This document shows positions 8,352-17,838 of a stretch of DNA of 64,000 nucleotides, piece by piece. Origin of the DNA: Geoanaerobacter pelophilus (GTDB lineage: Bacteria > Desulfobacterota > Desulfuromonadia > Geobacterales > DSM-12255). The position numbers and the translations under genes are program-made. The stretch spans positions 1,116,001 through 1,180,000 of the forward strand of contig NZ_JAHCVJ010000001.1 in the NCBI RefSeq assembly GCF_018476885.1, read 5' to 3'. Every line of letters starts with the position of its first letter. Positions within the stretch are counted from its first letter, which is position 1. Under the pieces are notes generated by a model that had not been told where the DNA came from, did not search any database, and worked only from the letters and a program-made list of their open reading frames with translations.

Positions 8352-9977
8352 ATGGCGGTAATGATAGACCCGGAAAAGAGCAGCCTGCTACGAGCAGCGC
8401 CGCGACTGATGCAAATCGTGCGGGTCCTTGTCCGACACCAGTTCCTGGGGGCGTTACGCGGCAAAAACCATTGGCCTCCACCGCATGAGGTCCGGGAAAC
8501 CTTCGAAGAGTTGGGCCTAACTTTTCTCAAATTCGGCCAAGTGCTCGCATTGCGGCGTGACTTGCTACCGGACGCCTATATCAATGAGTTGGAGCAGTTG
8601 CACGATCAACTGCCGGCCCTGGGCATTGAAGCGGTGCGCGCCACAGTAGAAAGCGAACTGGGTGCCGGGCTGGCAAAACTGTTTGCATCGTTCAGTGAAG
8701 CGCCGCTCGCCGCCGCTACCATCGCCCAGGTCCATGAGGCAACACTGATCGACGGCCGTCACGTGGCTGTCAAGGTGCAGCGGCCCGGCCTAGAAGCGAT
8801 GATTGCCACGGATATTGCGGCGTTGACCTACCTGGTAGCGCTGGTGGAAAAACTGTTCCCGCGTCTGCTTGCCCTTGATCTCCCGGTTCTGGTCAGAGAG
8901 TTTGCCGACAGCCTGAACCGGGAAACCGATTTCAGCCTCGAAGCGCGTTCAATAATGCTCTTTCGCACCGCTTTGGCAGACATTCCCGATCTCTGGATAC
9001 CGGACGTAATAGCGAAGTATTCGACCGGAAACATACTAACCATGGAGTTTTCGCCCGGCGAACGGGTGGATCTCTACGCCAGTGAGCATCCGGAAGAGAT
9101 GCCTCGTTTGATCAATACCCTGGTGCGGCTGACCCTGCAAACGATCTTCGAAGAGGGGTTGTTTCACGCCGATCCCCATCCCGGCAACGTGCTGGTTCTT
9201 CCTGATGGCCGGCTCTCCCTGCTCGATTTCGGCATGACCGGCGAACTGGACGAGCCGATGCGCAACTCTCTGACGCTGCTACTTGAAGCGGTCGTCAAAG
9301 GTGATGCGCGAGGCGCCACCGAAGCCTACCTTGAAATGGCACCACAGGGGAGCGAAAAGGTCAACCGTGCGGCACTGATGGTGGACATAAAATCTGTGCT
9401 CCATGAAATCCACCGGAACGACCTGGCAGATGTGTCCATCGGTGATGCCTTCGATTCGCTGCTGCGTGCCGGCAGCCGTCACGGAGTCCACAACCCCGGC
9501 GAGTTTTTCCTGCTGACGCGTACCTTTGTCATCCTGGAATCAATGATCAGGGAACTCGACCCGGACCATGACTATCTGGCTTCGTTTCGAGAAGAGATCT
9601 CACGCCTGACGGCGCAACACTTCTCTCTGGAGCGGGTAAAGGAAAAGACCGGCAAGCTGGCGCGTGAAATGGAGCGCCTGATAATCGATGCCCCGGGCGA
9701 CACACGCCGGGTGTTGCGACGTATCGCTGAAGGAAATCTGGGCCGGTTGCAGGCTCCGGCGGTGGAAGCGCTGGGAGGCCGCATCAGCCGCAATCTCGAA
9801 CGACTCACCGGCGCCATCATCTCTGCGGCGCTCATGATCGCCGGCGGGCTGATGATTGCCGCACCCCAGGACGCCGGGTGGCACCACGATGCAGGGCAAG
9901 CGATGATTATCGCCGGGGTTTTATGGGCAATCATCATTGCCATCAAAACATGGCGCCGCGACCGTGGCCGGCGCTGA
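8352..9977 (+). CDS. ABC1/UbiB (AarF) family atypical kinase
   Basis: A 541-residue UbiB-family protein. It shows the family-specific K-F-G-Q motif near residue 60, the Ala-rich nucleotide loop (L-A-A-A-T-I-A-Q-V-H), the catalytic H-A-D-P-H-P-G-N and the D-F-G motif in L-L-D-F-G-M-T-G. Two hydrophobic segments at about residues 490-535 anchor it in the inner membrane. UbiB-type ATPase/kinases support isoprenoid-quinone synthesis or lipid distribution; in a menaquinone-using organism this would be the menaquinone side, which is inference. GGGAG lies 6 bases before the ATG. It is the third gene in a run with the two small paralogues. Confidence 0.92.
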   Translation: MAVMIDPEKSSLLRAAPRLMQIVRVLVRHQFLGALRGKNHWPPPHEVRETFEELGLTFLKFGQVLALRRDLLPDAYINELEQLHDQLPALGIEAVRATVESELGAGLAKLFASFSEAPLAAATIAQVHEATLIDGRHVAVKVQRPGLEAMIATDIAALTYLVALVEKLFPRLLALDLPVLVREFADSLNRETDFSLEARSIMLFRTALADIPDLWIPDVIAKYSTGNILTMEFSPGERVDLYASEHPEEMPRLINTLVRLTLQTIFEEGLFHADPHPGNVLVLPDGRLSLLDFGMTGELDEPMRNSLTLLLEAVVKGDARGATEAYLEMAPQGSEKVNRAALMVDIKSVLHEIHRNDLADVSIGDAFDSLLRAGSRHGVHNPGEFFLLTRTFVILESMIRELDPDHDYLASFREEISRLTAQHFSLERVKEKTGKLAREMERLIIDAPGDTRRVLRRIAEGNLGRLQAPAVEALGGRISRNLERLTGAIISAALMIAGGLMIAAPQDAGWHHDAGQAMIIAGVLWAIIIAIKTWRRDRGRR

Positions 9978-10022
9978 CGACGATCACGCAGCAGCCTGAA
10001 ATACACAAGTAAAAGGACCGGT

Positions 10023-11420
10023 ATGGATATCGATAAGGACAAGGGAGCGCCGGAAGCAAAACTGCGTCGCCAGGCTGAAGAGTGTTTGCCGACGGAAACT
10101 GCGACTGAGCGCCACCACCGGGCAAAGGAAGAGTATCAAAGGCTCATCCATGAACTTGAGGTCTACCGGATCGAGATGGAGAGGCAGAATGCCGAGCTGC
10201 GGCAAGCCCAGGAATATGCCGAAAATATCGTCGAAACCGTGCGCGAGCCGCTTGTAGTGCTGGATGCCGACCTGAAGATTCTCACCGCCAACCAAAGCTT
10301 CTATGCCACCTTCAAGGTAACGCCGGAAGCAACCATTGGCAATTTCATCTATGACCTCGGCAACCGGCAATGGGACATCCCCAAACTGAGGGTTCTCTTT
10401 GAGGAGATCCTCCCCCACGATACCGTATTCAATGACTATGAGGTCGAGCATGATTTCCAGGGGATCGGTCGCAAGACCATTCTGCTCAATGCCCGGCAGA
10501 TTTTCCGGGAAAATATCGGCTCCCATATAATTCTGCTGGCCATGGAAGATATTACCGACCGCAAACGGTTGGAAACGGAAATCCAGGATGCCAGGGAATA
10601 TGCCGAGGATATTGTCGAAACCGTGCGTGAGCCGCTGGTAGTGCTGGATGCCGACCTGAAGATTCTCACTGCCAACCAAAGCTTCTATGAAACCTTCAAG
10701 GTAACGCCGGAAGCAACCATCGGCAATTTCATCTATGACCTCGGTAACCGGCAATGGGACATCCCCAAACTGCGAATACTCTTTGAGGAAATCCTTCCCC
10801 ACGATACCGTATTCAATGGCTATGAAGTCGAGCATGATTTCCAGGGGATCGGTCGCAAGATCATTCTGCTCAACGCCCGGCAGATTTTCCGGGAAAATAT
10901 CGGCTCGCATATTATCCTGCTGGCCATGGAAGATATTACCGACCGTAAAGAAATAGAAGAGGCGCTCCGTCACGTCAGCACTCACGATAGCTTGACCGGT
11001 CTCTATAACCGGGCGTTTTTCGATGAAGAACTAGAGCGGCTTGCCCATGGCAGGATGTTTCCCCTGAGTATCGTCATGGCAGATGTCAACGACCTCAAAG
11101 CAGTTAACGATACCTTGGGACATGCCGCAGGGGATAATCTGATCCGTTCAGCGGCGCGGATTATCCTGCATGCCTTCAGGGGGGAGGACATCGTTGCCCG
11201 TATCGGCGGAGACGAGTTTGCCGTGCTTCTTCCGGGAACAGACGAAAAGGTTGCAGAAGAAGCGGTCATGAGGGTCAAGAACTCCCCTGAAATCATCAAT
11301 GGCCAGGTTAGCATCGCCTTCGGCATTGCGTCCGCAGAAAACAAAGAACAGCTCGCCAAGGCGTTAAAACTCGGGGATGAACGGATGTATCAGGACAAAT
11401 CGTTACAGAAGGAATCGTAG
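10023..11420 (+). CDS. Diguanylate cyclase with two near-identical PAS domains (PAS-PAS-GGDEF)
   Basis: A 465-residue cytosolic enzyme making cyclic di-GMP. Residues 1-60 are a helical module, residues about 62-180 and 190-308 are two PAS domains that are almost identical to each other, and the rest is a GGDEF domain. The active-site loop reads I-G-G-D-E-F near residue 395. Arg-Gly-Glu-Asp, five residues before it, is an intact inhibitory I-site (RxxD), so product feedback is expected. There is no EAL domain. The next gene, 17 bases downstream, encodes a cyclic-di-GMP-degrading type enzyme. AAGGA lies 7 bases before the ATG. Confidence 0.93.
   Translation: MDIDKDKGAPEAKLRRQAEECLPTETATERHHRAKEEYQRLIHELEVYRIEMERQNAELRQAQEYAENIVETVREPLVVLDADLKILTANQSFYATFKVTPEATIGNFIYDLGNRQWDIPKLRVLFEEILPHDTVFNDYEVEHDFQGIGRKTILLNARQIFRENIGSHIILLAMEDITDRKRLETEIQDAREYAEDIVETVREPLVVLDADLKILTANQSFYETFKVTPEATIGNFIYDLGNRQWDIPKLRILFEEILPHDTVFNGYEVEHDFQGIGRKIILLNARQIFRENIGSHIILLAMEDITDRKEIEEALRHVSTHDSLTGLYNRAFFDEELERLAHGRMFPLSIVMADVNDLKAVNDTLGHAAGDNLIRSAARIILHAFRGEDIVARIGGDEFAVLLPGTDEKVAEEAVMRVKNSPEIINGQVSIAFGIASAENKEQLAKALKLGDERMYQDKSLQKES
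10209..10564 (+). repeat. Internal direct repeat, copy 1 (PAS domain)
   Basis: First copy of a 384-base-period direct repeat inside the diguanylate cyclase gene. It is nearly identical to 10593-10948, with only scattered, mostly silent differences. Confidence 0.85.
10593..10948 (+). repeat. Internal direct repeat, copy 2 (PAS domain)
   Basis: Second copy of the PAS-encoding repeat, offset by exactly 384 bases (128 codons) from the first. Both copies contain the run from the conserved V-R-E-P-L-V-V-L-D segment to the E-D-I-T-D-R-K linker that usually ends PAS domains. Confidence 0.85.
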
Positions 11421-11437
11421 ATCAAGGGACGATACCC

Positions 11438-13411
11438 ATGAAACACCATGGAACAATGATAAAAGCACCAGCAAGAACGCCCTTCTCAGACCTGTCCGGG
11501 ATAGATCAGTCGCTCATAAATTCGGAACTGCGTTATCGCCGCCTCTTCGAAACCGCCCAGGACGGTATTTTGATCCTCAATGCCGAGACGGGATTGATCA
11601 GTGACGTCAACCCCTATCTGATCGAGATGCTGGGGTACTCGCGGGAAGAGTTTGTGGAAAAGAAACTCTGGGAAGTCGGCGCGTTCAAGGATGTCGAGGC
11701 CAGCAGAAATTCCTTCCTGGCACTGCAGAAGAACAAGTATATCCGCTACGAAAACCTGCCGCTCAAAACCAAAGGCGGTCGTCTGGTGCCGGTTGAATTC
11801 GTCAGCAACGTCTATCTGGTCGGCGAGGAAAAGGTCATCCAGTGCAACATCCGTGACATCAGCGACCGCAAGCGGGCCGAAGCCGCCTTACGGGCGAAGG
11901 ACGAAGCGAACTGGTCGCTGATCGAAAATCTTGAAGATCACTGGCTGCTGATCAAACATCTTCCCATCGGTGTTGTTGTCCATGCCCCTGATACCCGGAT
12001 CGTCATGTGTAACCCCGAAGCCTCGCAACTACTCGGCAAGTCACCGGATCAGATGCTGGGCAAAGGCGCTGGCGATCCGTACTGGCACTTCGTCCACGAG
12101 GACGGCACTCGGCTGACAGAAGAGGAGTTACCGGTCAATCAGGTAGTTGCCTCGGGACATCTGCTTAAGAATTTTGTCATGGGGATCATCCGCGGCACTG
12201 ACGAAGAATCATGGGTGCTGGTGAATGCCTATCCCGAGTTTGGCAGTGACGAGCAGTTGCGGCAGGTTGTGGTCACCTTAGCGGACATCAGCAATATCAA
12301 GTGTGCGGAGGAACGGATACAACGGCACCTGGAACATCTGACCGCTTTGGTTGAAATAGACCGCGCCATCAATTTCAGCTTTGATTTGAATCTCAGCATG
12401 ACCACACTCCTTACCCATGTCATTGTCCAGTTGGAGGTTGACGCTGCTGACGTCCTGCTGTTCAACCCCCAATCACGGACGCTGGAATTTGTCGCTGGCC
12501 GCGGTTTTAACACCAAAACCATTGAACATGTACGTCAGCCGCTGGGCGAAGGGTATGCCGGTGGCGCAGCACAGGAACGGAGCATGGTCCATGTCCCTGA
12601 TCTGACAAAAGAACACGACAGCTTTCTGGGTGAAATCCTGTTAGCTGGTGAAGAATTTGTCAGTTACTTCGGTGTGCCATTGATAGCGAAAGGCCAGCTC
12701 ATGGGGGTGCTGGAAGTTTTTCATCGTTCTCCCCAGTCACACGATGAAAACTGGCTCGATTTCCTCAAAGCACTGGCGGCCCAGGCCGCAATTGCTATCG
12801 ATAATGTCACCCTGTTCGACAACCTGCAGCGCTCTAACATCGAACTGGCCCAGGCCTATAACGCCACCATCGAAGGTTGGTCGCGGGCGCTGGAACTGCG
12901 CGACAATGAGACTGAAGGGCACACCCAGCGGGTTGCGGTGTTGACCGTAAAACTGGCGCGCCTGTTCGGATTGAGCGATGAAGAGCTGGTGCAGGTCCGC
13001 TGGGGCGCACTGCTGCACGACATCGGCAAGATGGCTATTCCGGACGCGATTTTGTTAAAACACGATTCGCTGACCGAAGCAGAATGGGTTGTAATGAGGA
13101 ATCACACCGCTTTTGCCTTTGAAATGCTCTCCCCCATCCGCTACCTGCGCTCGGCACTCGACATCCCCTACTCCCATCATGAAAAGTGGGACGGCACCGG
13201 TTACCCGCTCGGCTTGAAAGGCGACCAGATCCCCCTTGCTGCGCGCATCTTTGCCGTGGTTGACGTCTGGGATGCCCTGAGATCAGACCGCCGCTACCGC
13301 TCCTCCTGGTCGGTAGAAAAGGTACGTGAACACCTCCGATCACTATCAGGTACACACTTTGATCCGCATGTTGTCAAAGTCTGCCTTGATTCAGACGTCC
13401 TCATTTATTAA
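11438..13411 (+). CDS. PAS-PAS-GAF-HD-GYP cyclic-di-GMP phosphodiesterase-type regulator
   Basis: A 657-residue cytosolic protein. It has a PAS domain at about residues 25-150, a second at 170-285, a GAF domain at 300-470 and a C-terminal HD-GYP domain. The metal site L-L-H-D-I-G-K lies near residue 525, and the signature H-H-E-K-W-D-G-T-G-Y-P near 580-590 is intact, so it should hydrolyse cyclic di-GMP. The upstream gene makes the same messenger, so input from different PAS/GAF ligands may set the local balance. AAGGGA lies 8 bases before the ATG. The stop at 13411 is followed closely by the thioesterase gene. Confidence 0.93.
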   Translation: MKHHGTMIKAPARTPFSDLSGIDQSLINSELRYRRLFETAQDGILILNAETGLISDVNPYLIEMLGYSREEFVEKKLWEVGAFKDVEASRNSFLALQKNKYIRYENLPLKTKGGRLVPVEFVSNVYLVGEEKVIQCNIRDISDRKRAEAALRAKDEANWSLIENLEDHWLLIKHLPIGVVVHAPDTRIVMCNPEASQLLGKSPDQMLGKGAGDPYWHFVHEDGTRLTEEELPVNQVVASGHLLKNFVMGIIRGTDEESWVLVNAYPEFGSDEQLRQVVVTLADISNIKCAEERIQRHLEHLTALVEIDRAINFSFDLNLSMTTLLTHVIVQLEVDAADVLLFNPQSRTLEFVAGRGFNTKTIEHVRQPLGEGYAGGAAQERSMVHVPDLTKEHDSFLGEILLAGEEFVSYFGVPLIAKGQLMGVLEVFHRSPQSHDENWLDFLKALAAQAAIAIDNVTLFDNLQRSNIELAQAYNATIEGWSRALELRDNETEGHTQRVAVLTVKLARLFGLSDEELVQVRWGALLHDIGKMAIPDAILLKHDSLTEAEWVVMRNHTAFAFEMLSPIRYLRSALDIPYSHHEKWDGTGYPLGLKGDQIPLAARIFAVVDVWDALRSDRRYRSSWSVEKVREHLRSLSGTHFDPHVVKVCLDSDVLIY

Positions 13412-13439
13412 GTCCATCATGGAACACAGGAACCAAACC

Positions 13440-14522
13440 ATGCCCAGACCCAACGATACAACCTTTCATCAGACACTGGCACTTGGGAGTTCTCCGGAAC
13501 TGCGCCGCCGTTTCATGGTGCTGGATGAGCCGATTCAGGGGAACCTCCGCTTCGGCCTCCTGCTGGAGGTACTGGATAAAATCGCCGAAGAGACGGCGCT
13601 TAACTATGTGAACCGCTATCATCCCGAGGCACGAGTGGTAACGGCTGCCATCGACGACATTTATGTCCGTCACGCGGCTGACCTGACCCGTGACATCGCC
13701 TTCCATGCCCGCATCAACCATGTGGGGCGCTCGTCCCTCGTGGTCGGCATCCGGGTAGAGCAACCGGGCGACCCGGTCAACCATATCGCCTCTTGCCATT
13801 TCACCATGGTTGCCCGCTCCGGCACTGGCGACAACGCGACCAGCGTTGCCTTGCCGCCGCTGGAGTATCTGGACGCAACGGAACAGAAACGGGCCGCCAA
13901 GGCCGTGGCCAGTCGTGAAGAGTACCAGCGGCAGCAAACATTGCTGTCAGAGCCTCCCTCGCGCGAGGAGTTCGAAATGCTCGTCAAGCTTCACCAGGCC
14001 TTGGATGAACCGGATTTATCAGCTGGGCGACGAGTCCAGGATGAGGCATGCTTCAGGGGGTACAAGGCCGGTCGCCTGGTCACCGATTCCTGGGAACGGA
14101 TGTATCCGGAAAAGGAGAATGTTCCTCGCTCCATCTTCGGCGGCTATCTTATCAGGAAAGCATTTGAGATCTCAGCCATCTGCTCCGACCAAGTGGCCCC
14201 TGATCGCTCGATAATTGCGGCTGTTACCAGGATCAACTTCTTTCAGCCGGTGCGAATCGGCGATACGCTCCACTTTACCTCGCGGGTGATCTACACCCGC
14301 GATAGCTTTATCTGTGTTGAGGCCAGCATCGAGCGAACCAGCCGCGACCGTACCACCAAGGCGCTTTCCAACTCCTGCTACTTCACATTCGCTAATGTGG
14401 ATAGCGCACTGGCACACCAACCGGTGCCGCAAATCTATCCGGCCACCTATGCTGAGGATACCCGCTACCTGGCTGCCCACCGGAGTTTGAAGTCACTGGT
14501 CGAGCACCATAACATAATTTAA
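13440..14522 (+). CDS. Acyl-CoA thioesterase with two hotdog domains (BACH/ACOT9-like)
   Basis: A 360-residue tandem hotdog protein. Domain 1 spans about residues 20-150 and domain 2 about 195-320, each with the helix G-N-L-R-F-G-L-L-L-E or G-G-Y-L-I-R-K-A-F-E typical of acyl-CoA hydrolases of the BACH/ACOT type. It would release free fatty acid from acyl-CoA; chain-length preference is not visible. ATG at 13440 has AGGA 8 bases upstream and is preferred to ATG 13419 and to the longer open frame from 13326, which overlaps the preceding gene. It is on the same strand as the HD-GYP gene, with 28 bases between. Confidence 0.88.
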   Translation: MPRPNDTTFHQTLALGSSPELRRRFMVLDEPIQGNLRFGLLLEVLDKIAEETALNYVNRYHPEARVVTAAIDDIYVRHAADLTRDIAFHARINHVGRSSLVVGIRVEQPGDPVNHIASCHFTMVARSGTGDNATSVALPPLEYLDATEQKRAAKAVASREEYQRQQTLLSEPPSREEFEMLVKLHQALDEPDLSAGRRVQDEACFRGYKAGRLVTDSWERMYPEKENVPRSIFGGYLIRKAFEISAICSDQVAPDRSIIAAVTRINFFQPVRIGDTLHFTSRVIYTRDSFICVEASIERTSRDRTTKALSNSCYFTFANVDSALAHQPVPQIYPATYAEDTRYLAAHRSLKSLVEHHNII

Positions 14523-14534
14523 CACACTGATTTA

Positions 14535-14563
14535 TTTAACTTTTACCCTGTGAGGCGTATAAT
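14535..14563 (+). promoter_or_regulatory. Sigma-70-like promoter for the DUF378 gene
   Basis: TTTAAC at 14535-14540 and a perfect TATAAT at 14558-14563 with a 17-base spacer, about 65 bases before the start at 14629. Confidence 0.6.
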
Positions 14564-14628
14564 AATAACAGAAGAAGCAGGCAATCCGGTGAGTGACAAC
14601 TCTCGGAAAAAGGAAAGAAGGTGAGTTT

Positions 14629-14856
14629 ATGAAAGTGCTGGATATCATTGTTACCAGTTTACTCATTATTGGTGCTCTGAACTGGGGGCTGGTAGGGTTC
14701 TTCGGCTTTAATCTGGTAGGAGCGCTTTTTGGTGAAGCAACTGCAATTACGCGGGTCGTCTATGCATTAGTCGGGCTGTGTGGCCTTTATGAGGCATTTA
14801 ATTTCACCGTTGGTTATGAAGCCATGCATCATCGGTGGTGTGACATAGCTCATTAA
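14629..14856 (+). CDS. DUF378 small membrane protein
   Basis: A 75-residue protein with two transmembrane segments. The first contains L-N-W-G-L-V-G-F-F, the hallmark of DUF378 proteins, and the second runs over R-V-V-Y-A-L-V-G-L-C-G. ATG at 14629 follows an AAGAAGGTGAG ribosome site; the frame upstream to 14593 is unlikely to be used. The C-terminus ends with a His-rich tail (M-H-H-R-W-C-D-I-A-H). The function of the family is unknown. It stands alone between its own promoter and a terminator. Confidence 0.85.
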   Translation: MKVLDIIVTSLLIIGALNWGLVGFFGFNLVGALFGEATAITRVVYALVGLCGLYEAFNFTVGYEAMHHRWCDIAH

Positions 14857-14885
14857 GGCGGGAGAGAGAAGACTAATCCTCAACT

Positions 14886-14925
14886 GGCCCTCGATGCTTG
14901 TTTTGAGCATTGCGAGGGCTTTCTT
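14886..14925 (+). terminator. Rho-independent-type terminator after the DUF378 gene
   Basis: CCCTCGATGCT pairs with AGCATTGCGAGGG through a small bulge around a TTGTTTTG loop, followed by CTTTCTT. It closes the single-gene unit before ftsH. Confidence 0.6.
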
Positions 14926-15027
14926 GTATCTTCCGCAGAAGCTGCCCAACAATAAGATAAAAAGCAAAGCACCAGTTAAATGCTACACTTGTAAAATAGC
15001 AACGATCTTTCAGGCAAGGACCAACCC

Positions 15028-16896
15028 ATGAACCCGTCTACCTGGCGCACCTTTATGCTGATGATGGTAATCGCGATCCTTTTTAATCTCGGTTACAGCT
15101 ATTTCCAGAGCAATATCAACCAGAGTGCTGAGATCAGCTACAGCCGCTTCCGCAGTGAACTTGCCGCCAATAACCTGAAAAAAGTCAGGTTCAAGGGGAC
15201 AGCGACCAGCGGTGAATTCCTGAAAAAGGTCCAGCTGCCGGGGATGGTGCAAGGTAAAGAGGTCACCAGGGAAGTAGGCGCCTTTACCACAACGATGCCG
15301 GCAATAGCAGACCCAGGGCTGCTTGCCGAACTGGCCGATAAAAAGGTGGAGATCACGGCCGTATCTCCCGAAGCATCGCCTTTTTTTTCCATTCTGATCG
15401 CCATGCTCCCCTTGCTGCTGATCATTGGCGCCTGGTGGTACTTATCGCGCAATGCCCGCAACCAGGGGCCGGCAGGGATGTTTGGCAACTTTGCCAAATC
15501 CGGAGCCAAGATGTACGGCACCGGGGAGAAGGTCAATGTTAGCTTTGAAGATGTCGCTGGCATGGAGAACAGCAAGCAGGAGCTGAAGGAGATTGTCGAT
15601 TATCTGAAGGAACCGGCACATTTTCGCCGCATTGGCGGCAAGGTGCCGAAGGGGGTACTGCTGGTCGGCCCTCCTGGAACCGGCAAAACGCTGCTGGCCC
15701 GGGCAGTGGCCGGAGAGGCCGGGGTCAACTTTTTCACCATCTCTGCCTCCCAGTTTATCGAGATGTTCGTTGGCGTCGGTGCCAGCCGGGTCAGAGACCT
15801 TTTCAGCAGCGCCAAAAAAGGGTCGCCAAGCATCATCTTTATCGACGAGATCGATGCCGTAGGGCGCAGCCGCGGTACAGGGTTCGGCGGCGGCCATGAC
15901 GAGCGGGAGCAGACGCTTAACCAGCTCCTCTCGGAGATGGACGGTTTTGACCAGCACGAGGAGGTCATTGTGCTGGCAGCCACCAACCGCCCTGACGTGC
16001 TTGATCCGGCGCTGCTCCGCCCCGGCCGCTTCGACCGGCATGTGGTGATCGAGCGTCCCGACTGGCGAGACCGGGAAAAGATCTTAAGGGTTCATACCCG
16101 TAAGATCACCATGGCTGAAGAGATCGATTACATAACCATTGCCAAGGGAACTCCCGGCATGACCGGCGCCGACCTGGAGAACCTGGTAAACGAGGCAGCC
16201 ATCCTGGCGTCACGGGAGAATGCCGCAACCGTCACCATGGCCCACCTGGAGCAGGCCAAGGACAAGCTGCTGATGGGGGGCGAGCGGAAAATGGTCATTT
16301 CCGACAATGAGAAACGGATCACCGCCTACCATGAGGCTGGACACACCCTGATTGCCAGGCTGCTGCCGGGCACCGACCCGATCCACAAGGTCACCATCAT
16401 CCCCCACGGCATGGCACTGGGCATCACCCAGCAACTCCCGGAGGACGACCGCTACCATTACCCGCGGAGCTATCTCGAAAAACGGATCTGCGTGGCCCTT
16501 GGCGGTCGCTCTGCCGAGCGGCTGGTCTTCGGCGAAGTCTCCACCGGCGCCCAGAGCGACCTGAAAATGGTTACCGACCTGGCCGAGAAAATGGTCTGCC
16601 AGTGGGGCATGAGCGAAAAGGTCGGGCCGGTCACCTTCAGCCGCGGTGAAGAGCACCCGTTTCTCGGGCGCAAACTGGCAGAAGAAAAGGGATTTTCTGA
16701 AGAGATGGCCTGGAGGATCGACCAGGAGATTACCGCCATTATCCTGCATGAAGAAGAGGCAGCCGATGAGCTACTGAGAGATAACAGGGATCGTCTTGAT
16801 GTGCTGGCAGCGGCCCTTCAGGAAGAAGAGACCCTGGATAGCGCCCGGGTGGACGAGATTCTGCAGCTTGCCACCGCAGTCAGACCTCGATCCTGA
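15028..16896 (+). CDS. ftsH: ATP-dependent zinc metalloprotease FtsH
   Basis: A 622-residue inner-membrane AAA+ protease that degrades membrane and short-lived cytosolic proteins as a hexamer. Transmembrane segments lie at about residues 9-27 and 112-132, with a roughly 85-residue periplasmic loop between. Walker A is G-P-P-G-T-G-K-T at 214-221, followed by Walker B with I-D-E-I-D-A and the SRH with A-A-T-N-R-P-D. The zinc site H-E-A-G-H places His435, Glu436 and His439. AAGGA lies 7 bases before the ATG. The 3' end overlaps the convergent histidine kinase gene by 17 bases. Confidence 0.97.
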   Translation: MNPSTWRTFMLMMVIAILFNLGYSYFQSNINQSAEISYSRFRSELAANNLKKVRFKGTATSGEFLKKVQLPGMVQGKEVTREVGAFTTTMPAIADPGLLAELADKKVEITAVSPEASPFFSILIAMLPLLLIIGAWWYLSRNARNQGPAGMFGNFAKSGAKMYGTGEKVNVSFEDVAGMENSKQELKEIVDYLKEPAHFRRIGGKVPKGVLLVGPPGTGKTLLARAVAGEAGVNFFTISASQFIEMFVGVGASRVRDLFSSAKKGSPSIIFIDEIDAVGRSRGTGFGGGHDEREQTLNQLLSEMDGFDQHEEVIVLAATNRPDVLDPALLRPGRFDRHVVIERPDWRDREKILRVHTRKITMAEEIDYITIAKGTPGMTGADLENLVNEAAILASRENAATVTMAHLEQAKDKLLMGGERKMVISDNEKRITAYHEAGHTLIARLLPGTDPIHKVTIIPHGMALGITQQLPEDDRYHYPRSYLEKRICVALGGRSAERLVFGEVSTGAQSDLKMVTDLAEKMVCQWGMSEKVGPVTFSRGEEHPFLGRKLAEEKGFSEEMAWRIDQEITAIILHEEEAADELLRDNRDRLDVLAAALQEEETLDSARVDEILQLATAVRPRS

Positions 16897-17836
16897 ACTC
16901 CGCGCCACTGTCAGTATTGCGCACCGTCAGCCGCCCATCCATATTTTTCTCGATGATGGTTTTTGACATGAACAGGCCGATGCCGGTCCCTTTGTCCGGG
17001 CCCTTGGTCGTAAAATAGGGATCGAACAGCCTGGGCATGATCTCTTCGGCAATGCCACCGCCGTTATCGGTAACAGTAACGATCGCTTTACCGCCTTGCG
17101 TAAAGAGCCGGAGCGAAATCCAGGCAGGGTCTGCTTTGCTTGCAACCAGCGCATCACGAGCGTTTATCAGCAGATTCAGGATGACCTGGGCATATTCGTT
17201 GGCATAGCCGAAAATTGCCGGCTCACCATCCCTCTCGACAACTATGCTGATATTGAGTTCCTTGAAGCTCTCACCAATGAGCGACAAGGTATGATCGATC
17301 ACCTGGTGAACCCTGAAGTCATCGGCTTCCTTGTCTGATCTGAAAAAATCCCTGAAGTCATTAATGGTTTGCGACATGTGCTCGATCAGCTTCATGGTCT
17401 TTGCGGTATTTTCGTCCAGAAGCGCCTTGCTGAGTTTGCCGGAATCATGAAAGAGCGGCAACTGTTGGACCAGGAGCGCCATGGTGTTCAACGGCTGGCG
17501 CCATTGATGGGCAATATTGTTGATCATATCCCCCATGACCGCCAAACGGTCCTGCAGAATCAGCATCTGGTCCTTTAGGCGCAGTTCGTCTACGGCCTGA
17601 GATATGCGAGCATCCAACATCTTGTTGAGGTCCTGAAGCTCCAGCTGGGTTCGGCGCAGTTCATCATTCTGCATCTCCAGTTCGATCTGGTGGATATGCA
17701 GTTCATGGACGAGACGCTGTCTCTCATGCTCTGCCAAGGGAGCTCTCTCTTCCGGAGCATGTGGCATCAGCCGGTCTGAAGCACGGCGGCGCAGCTTTGC
17801 ACTGGCTGAGTTCCTCTTGTCTTTGTCGTTACCCAT
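16880..17836 (-). CDS. Cytosolic PAS-less histidine kinase paired with CheB-CheR fusion
   Basis: A 318-residue histidine kinase without membrane segments. Residues 1-70 are a charged helical module also found at the start of the diguanylate cyclase at 10023. The H-box N-I-A-H-Q-W-R-Q-P-L places the phospho-acceptor His110, and the ATPase domain shows N-A-R-D-A, D-N-G-G-G-I and G-T-G-I-G-L. Its start at 17836 is 2 bases after the stop of the CheB-CheR-PAS gene, so the two are translationally linked and the kinase probably takes input from that protein. The cognate response regulator is not encoded here. Confidence 0.9.
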   Translation of the reverse strand: MGNDKDKRNSASAKLRRRASDRLMPHAPEERAPLAEHERQRLVHELHIHQIELEMQNDELRRTQLELQDLNKMLDARISQAVDELRLKDQMLILQDRLAVMGDMINNIAHQWRQPLNTMALLVQQLPLFHDSGKLSKALLDENTAKTMKLIEHMSQTINDFRDFFRSDKEADDFRVHQVIDHTLSLIGESFKELNISIVVERDGEPAIFGYANEYAQVILNLLINARDALVASKADPAWISLRLFTQGGKAIVTVTDNGGGIAEEIMPRLFDPYFTTKGPDKGTGIGLFMSKTIIEKNMDGRLTVRNTDSGAEFRIEV

Positions 17837-17838
17837 TG

